Assembly: GCA_021202335.1 (NCBI GenBank)
Contig: JAJQDE010000001.1
Coordinates: 1 to 52,824 of the forward strand
DNA length: 52,824 bases
Reading direction: 5' to 3'
Source: Lachnospiraceae bacterium
Lineage (GTDB): Bacteria > Bacillota > Clostridia > Lachnospirales > Lachnospiraceae
Part shown: piece after piece, positions 50,098 to 52,824 of the stretch
Layout: each line of letters begins with the position of its first letter
Numbering within the stretch: position 1 is the stretch's first letter
Notes under the pieces: generated by a model
The model's database searches: none
The model's input: the letters and a program-made list of their open reading frames with translations, nothing else
What the model was told of the DNA's origin: nothing
Made by a program: the position numbers and the translations under genes

Positions 50098-50871
50098 TCA
50101 CTCAATGTCAAAAAAATCTTTTCCCGCCATATCAATAATGTCATAATCATCCCTTGCGTCAATCTCTATGGCGTAGTCCATTTCCTTATGCTCCCTGCGC
50201 TTTGGCACCGGCAGCGGATTTTCGATAAATCGGGGCTTTTGCTCCTCTGCTTCCTCCAAAACAATCTCCTTCATGGAGCTGTCAAAAACCGCTTCCGGCT
50301 GCGTCTGCGGACTTTCCGTGCTTTTTTCCTGCTCCTCCTCTGTCAAAGGCTCACAGGCAGCCCTTCTCTTTTTACCGCAAAGATACCTGACAGCACAGAC
50401 GGCAACGGATATAAGCCATAAAATCAATGCCGCCAAAAGTATGCTAAAATTCGACACATCGACTGCCGATACCTGCTCTACGGCAATCGGCAAAAGTGAA
50501 AAAACAGCGCCGAACAGCAATCCCAAATATCTGTTTAAGAAATTTACCCCCGTACCGAAAAGTAATACCGCCGCAATAACCTGCATCGCAACATTCAAAT
50601 ATACGCCGGCTACCGCAAAATTTCCAAACAGCATGCACGACGCCGACAGGCACATGCCATAAAACGCCCTTGCGGAAAAGCCCTCCGCAAAAATATCCGT
50701 CAGAGCTGCTCCGTTCTCCTTAATCAGCGCGCCGGTTAAAAGCTGTTCATCGACGTTTACTCTGTCCATCACATACGCAACATAGAATACCCGCACGGCA
50801 AGAGCCGCCGCTATAACAGCCAAAAGCATAATAACCGTAATAATTCCTTTTTTTCTCATAACCGTATTCAT
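50098..50871 (-). CDS. Membrane protein of unknown function
   Basis: A 257-residue protein I do not recognise. About four hydrophobic helices lie in the first 160 residues (for example IITVIMLLAVIAAALAVRVFYV, VAGVYLNVAMQVIAAVLLF, and ILLAALILWLISVAVCAV). A charged cytosolic tail of ~95 residues follows, with PRFIENPLPVPKRREHKEMDYAI and an acidic DYDIIDMAGKDFFDIE end. The first membrane segments resemble the N-terminus of integral glycosyltransferases (ArnT-type), without the catalytic acidic residues being clear. It is six bases downstream of metY and may share its promoter. A start at 50859 is also possible. Confidence 0.7.
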   Translation of the reverse strand: MNTVMRKKGIITVIMLLAVIAAALAVRVFYVAYVMDRVNVDEQLLTGALIKENGAALTDIFAEGFSARAFYGMCLSASCMLFGNFAVAGVYLNVAMQVIAAVLLFGTGVNFLNRYLGLLFGAVFSLLPIAVEQVSAVDVSNFSILLAALILWLISVAVCAVRYLCGKKRRAACEPLTEEEQEKSTESPQTQPEAVFDSSMKEIVLEEAEEQKPRFIENPLPVPKRREHKEMDYAIEIDARDDYDIIDMAGKDFFDIE

Positions 50872-50876
50872 AATGC

Positions 50877-52160
50877 CTATATATTTGCAAGAGCCTGCTC
50901 AATATCCGCAATAATGTCTGCGGCATTCTCAATTCCCACCGAAAATCTTATCAAATCCGGCTGAACGCCCGCTTCCTTGAGCTGCTCATCAGTCATCTGC
51001 CTGTGCGTATGGCTTGCAGGATGAAGCACGCAGGTTCTCGCATCCGCCACATGCGTCACAATGGCTGCCAGCTTTAAGCTGTCCATAAACGCTACGCTCA
51101 CATCTCTTCCGCCCTTTAGCCCAAATGAAATCACTCCGCAGGTTCCGTTCGGCATGTATTTCCGCGCAAGCTCATAATATTTACTGCTCTTTAAGCCCGG
51201 GTAATTTACCCACGCAACCTTCTCATGATTTTCAAGCCATGTCGCAACCTTCAACGCATTCTCGCAATGCCGCGGGACTCTCAGGTGAAGCGTTTCCAAG
51301 CCAACATTCAGCAAAAAGGCGTTCATCGGCGCCTGTATGGAGCCCAAATCACGCATAAGCTGCGCCGTAGCCTTTGTTATGTAAGCCTTCTTTCCAAACT
51401 GTTTCGTATAGGTTACGCCGTGATATGACTCATCCGGTGTAGTAAGCCCCGAAAATTTGTCGCCGTATTTATCCCAGTCAAAATTGCCTGAATCGACAAT
51501 CGCTCCGCCCACGGTCATGGCATGTCCATCCATATATTTTGTGGTTGAATGTGTCACGATATCGGCGCCAAACTCAAACGGGCGGCAGTTAATCGGCGTC
51601 GCAAAGGTATTATCGACAATCAGAGGCACTCCATGCGCATGCGCCGCGTTCGCGAATTTTTCAAAATCAAGCACCACTAAAGCGGGATTTGCAATCGACT
51701 CCGCAAGCACGCACTTTGTATTTTCTCTAAATGCCTTATTCAGAGTTTCTTCATCCGCATCAGGGTCGACGATTGTGCACGAAATTCCCATTTTTTTCAT
51801 CGTAACGGTAAGCAGATTAAAGGTACCGCCGTAAACAGTTGACGACATTATCACATGGTCGCCTGCCTCGCAGATATTAAACACCGCATAATAATTTGCC
51901 GCCTGCCCGGATGACGTAAGCATCGCTGCAGCGCCGCCTTCAAGCTCACAGATTTTCTGCGCCACCATATCATTTGTGGGATTTTGGAGCCTCGTATAAA
52001 AATATCCCTCTTTCTCAAGGTCAAAAAGCTTTCCCATCTCATCAGAGGTTTCATATTTAAACGTTGTGGACTGATAAATAGGAAGCACTCGCGGTTCTCC
52101 GTTTTTAGGCTTCCAGCCTGATTGTATACATTTTGTTTCAATAGAATACTCGTTTTCCAT
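50877..52160 (-). CDS. metY: O-acetylhomoserine aminocarboxypropyltransferase / cysteine synthase
   Basis: A PLP-dependent Cys/Met metabolism enzyme that makes homocysteine from O-acetylhomoserine and sulfide, feeding methionine synthase. The 427-residue protein has the family core: TTFKYETSDEMGKLFDLEKE, YTRLQNPTNDMVAQKICELEGGAAAMLTSSGQAA, and the PLP-binding lysine in HSTTKYMDGH. The ATG at 52160 has GGGAGAGAG upstream; the in-frame ATG at 52193 is rejected. Its promoter is at 52219-52247. No SAM riboswitch was seen in the short leader. Confidence 0.93.
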   Translation of the reverse strand: MENEYSIETKCIQSGWKPKNGEPRVLPIYQSTTFKYETSDEMGKLFDLEKEGYFYTRLQNPTNDMVAQKICELEGGAAAMLTSSGQAANYYAVFNICEAGDHVIMSSTVYGGTFNLLTVTMKKMGISCTIVDPDADEETLNKAFRENTKCVLAESIANPALVVLDFEKFANAAHAHGVPLIVDNTFATPINCRPFEFGADIVTHSTTKYMDGHAMTVGGAIVDSGNFDWDKYGDKFSGLTTPDESYHGVTYTKQFGKKAYITKATAQLMRDLGSIQAPMNAFLLNVGLETLHLRVPRHCENALKVATWLENHEKVAWVNYPGLKSSKYYELARKYMPNGTCGVISFGLKGGRDVSVAFMDSLKLAAIVTHVADARTCVLHPASHTHRQMTDEQLKEAGVQPDLIRFSVGIENAADIIADIEQALANI

Positions 52161-52218
52161 TGCTCTCTCCCTTTCTTTAATGCGCACATTCACCGTTACT
52201 TAATTCAACACTTTATAA

Positions 52219-52247
52219 AGTATAACATACGCCAAATACAAGTTCAA
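52219..52247 (-). promoter_or_regulatory. Promoter of metY
   Basis: Minus strand: TTGAAC (52242-52247), a 17-base spacer and TATACT (52219-52224), with a TG extended -10. It abuts the terminator of the tRNA operon. Confidence 0.75.
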
Positions 52248-52295
52248 TAAAAAATGAAGTATTCAATGAATACCGCATTCAATGAATACTCCATT
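52246..52295 (-). terminator. Terminator of the tRNA operon
   Basis: Arms 52253-52265 and 52283-52295 form a 13-bp stem on the minus strand with one G-U pair. They are followed by CATTTTTTATTG. Confidence 0.8.
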
Positions 52296-52302
52296 TCTTT
52301 CG

Positions 52303-52375
52303 TGGGACCTACAGGGCTCGAACCTGTGACCCTCTGCTTGTAAGGCAGATGCTCTCCCAGCTGAGCTAAGATCCC
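52303..52375 (-). tRNA. tRNA-Val (TAC anticodon)
   Basis: A 73-nt cloverleaf. Acceptor stem GGGATCT/AGGTCCC has discriminator A. The anticodon loop CTTACAA lies on a TCTGC/GCAGA stem, and the T-arm contains GGTTCGAGCC. CCA is not encoded. It is the last gene of the tRNA operon. Confidence 0.95.
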
Positions 52376-52379
52376 ATAA

Positions 52380-52453
52380 CGACCCCAATCGGACTCGAAC
52401 CGACGACCTCCGCCGTGACAGGGCGGCGCTCTAACCAACTGAGCCATGAGGCC
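52380..52453 (-). tRNA. tRNA-Asp (GTC anticodon)
   Basis: A 74-nt cloverleaf with acceptor GGCCTCA/TGGGGTC, discriminator G (typical of tRNA-Asp), anticodon loop CTGTCAC, and GGTTCGAGTCC in the T-arm. Four bases separate it from tRNA-Val. Confidence 0.95.
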
Positions 52454-52456
52454 GTA

Positions 52457-52528
52457 TGACTCCAACGGGAATTGAACCCGTGTTACCGCCGTGAAAGGGC
52501 GATGTCTTAACCGCTTGACCATGGAGCC
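52457..52528 (-). tRNA. tRNA-Glu (TTC anticodon)
   Basis: A 72-nt cloverleaf with acceptor GGCTCCA/TGGAGTC, discriminator A, anticodon loop CTTTCAC, and GGTTCAATTCC in the T-arm. It lies three bases from tRNA-Asp. Confidence 0.95.
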
Positions 52529-52604
52529 TTTAAACATTAATACTTACCGGCTCACTGCATTACTGTCCTCATACCTTAAACCTGTTTACATCTTCCGGTA
52601 ACAG

Positions 52605-52678
<74 letters not shown>

Positions 52679-52714
52679 GCTCATTCTTCTGTCTTTCCAT
52701 GTGACAGCTTATTT

Positions 52715-52744
52715 AGCTTAACACAGACCGGCATATTTTGTCAA
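52715..52744 (-). promoter_or_regulatory. Promoter of the tRNA operon
   Basis: Minus strand: perfect -35 TTGACA (52739-52744), an 18-base spacer and TAAGCT (52715-52720), about 35 bases before tRNA-Ile. The -10 is weak. Nothing else is recognised in 52745-52824 beyond a small GGGC/GCCC hairpin and a repeated TGCCGATGT. Confidence 0.5.
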
Positions 52745-52824
52745 GCGCTTTTTCTGCCGATGTGTGCCGATGTAAAGTCTAAAATGAATATCGACAGGGC
52801 AGAAAGCCCGGCAATCAATATTAT

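Noticed and set aside
52161-52241. SAM riboswitch (S-box) or T-box ahead of metY or metH
   Set aside because: The leader lengths are too short and no conserved S-box or T-box elements are present in these gaps or before gltX.
52244-52537. A 97-residue minus-strand open frame over the tRNA cluster
   Set aside because: It runs through tRNA-Val, tRNA-Asp and tRNA-Glu and the terminator; the four cloverleafs explain the sequence.

Overview
The window looks like chromosomal DNA from a spore-forming, anaerobic Firmicute, most likely a Lachnospiraceae or related gut Clostridia member. The evidence is the yqfC-yqfD-phoH-HD-ybeY order, a SpoVB-like flippase, a BofC-like protein, SpoIIIE/FtsK next to a TepA-like protease, a group B [FeFe]-hydrogenase, NfnAB, formate-THF ligase and a cytoplasmic pectin operon. 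No rRNA gene, prophage, insertion sequence or CRISPR array was seen. Almost all genes lie on the minus strand. The plus-strand exceptions are aroC, the DUF1292/DUF2225 pair, a MATE exporter and a cation/proton antiporter. No gene-free stretch exceeds 300 bases.

Layout. 1-5800: aroC, a lactonase-fold protein, and a GntR/ATPase/permease ABC operon with a clear operator. 5800-9000: B12-dependent methionine synthase split into a catalytic gene (metH) and a separate activation-domain gene. 9000-12400: a tiny Cys/Gly-rich protein, a DUF5662 protein, a GH13-like protein that has lost most catalytic residues, and a decayed sirtuin-like gene. 12500-18600: DUF1292 and DUF2225 genes converging on a UvrD-type helicase, then gltX and the [FeFe]-hydrogenase. 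18700-24500: a four-gene pectin operon (GH28, GH105, a pectin methylesterase fused to an alpha/beta-hydrolase esterase, and a sugar isomerase/epimerase-like protein), none with a signal peptide. 24600-31500: two plus-strand transporters facing proB and two flavoproteins. 31500-38500: a tandem pair of structured repeats, a BofC-like protein, a SpoVB-like flippase, and the ybeY/HD/phoH/yqfD/yqfC cluster. 38500-46400: pyrimidine nucleoside phosphorylase, rlmH, a membrane protein, nfnB-nfnA, a zinc-ribbon/TPR/CHB_HEX-like protein and fhs. 46400-52800: ftsK/spoIIIE, a TepA-like protease, an orphan membrane protein, metY and a four-tRNA operon (Ile-Glu-Asp-Val).

The metabolic genes fit a fermentative life. 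Oligogalacturonides imported by transporters encoded elsewhere would be de-esterified and cut in the cytosol. Redox balance could run through NfnAB and the hydrogenase. One-carbon units could run through Fhs and MetH/MetY for methionine.

The most unusual signal is at 31566-31690. Two 61-nt copies of a hairpin element sit directly after the stop of the BofC-like gene. They share loop sequences, and their stems differ by compensatory changes. Other points of interest are a 31-bp sequence that recurs 24 kb apart upstream of translation starts, the degenerate GH13 and PgpH-like proteins, the esterase fusion, and the sirtuin remnant.
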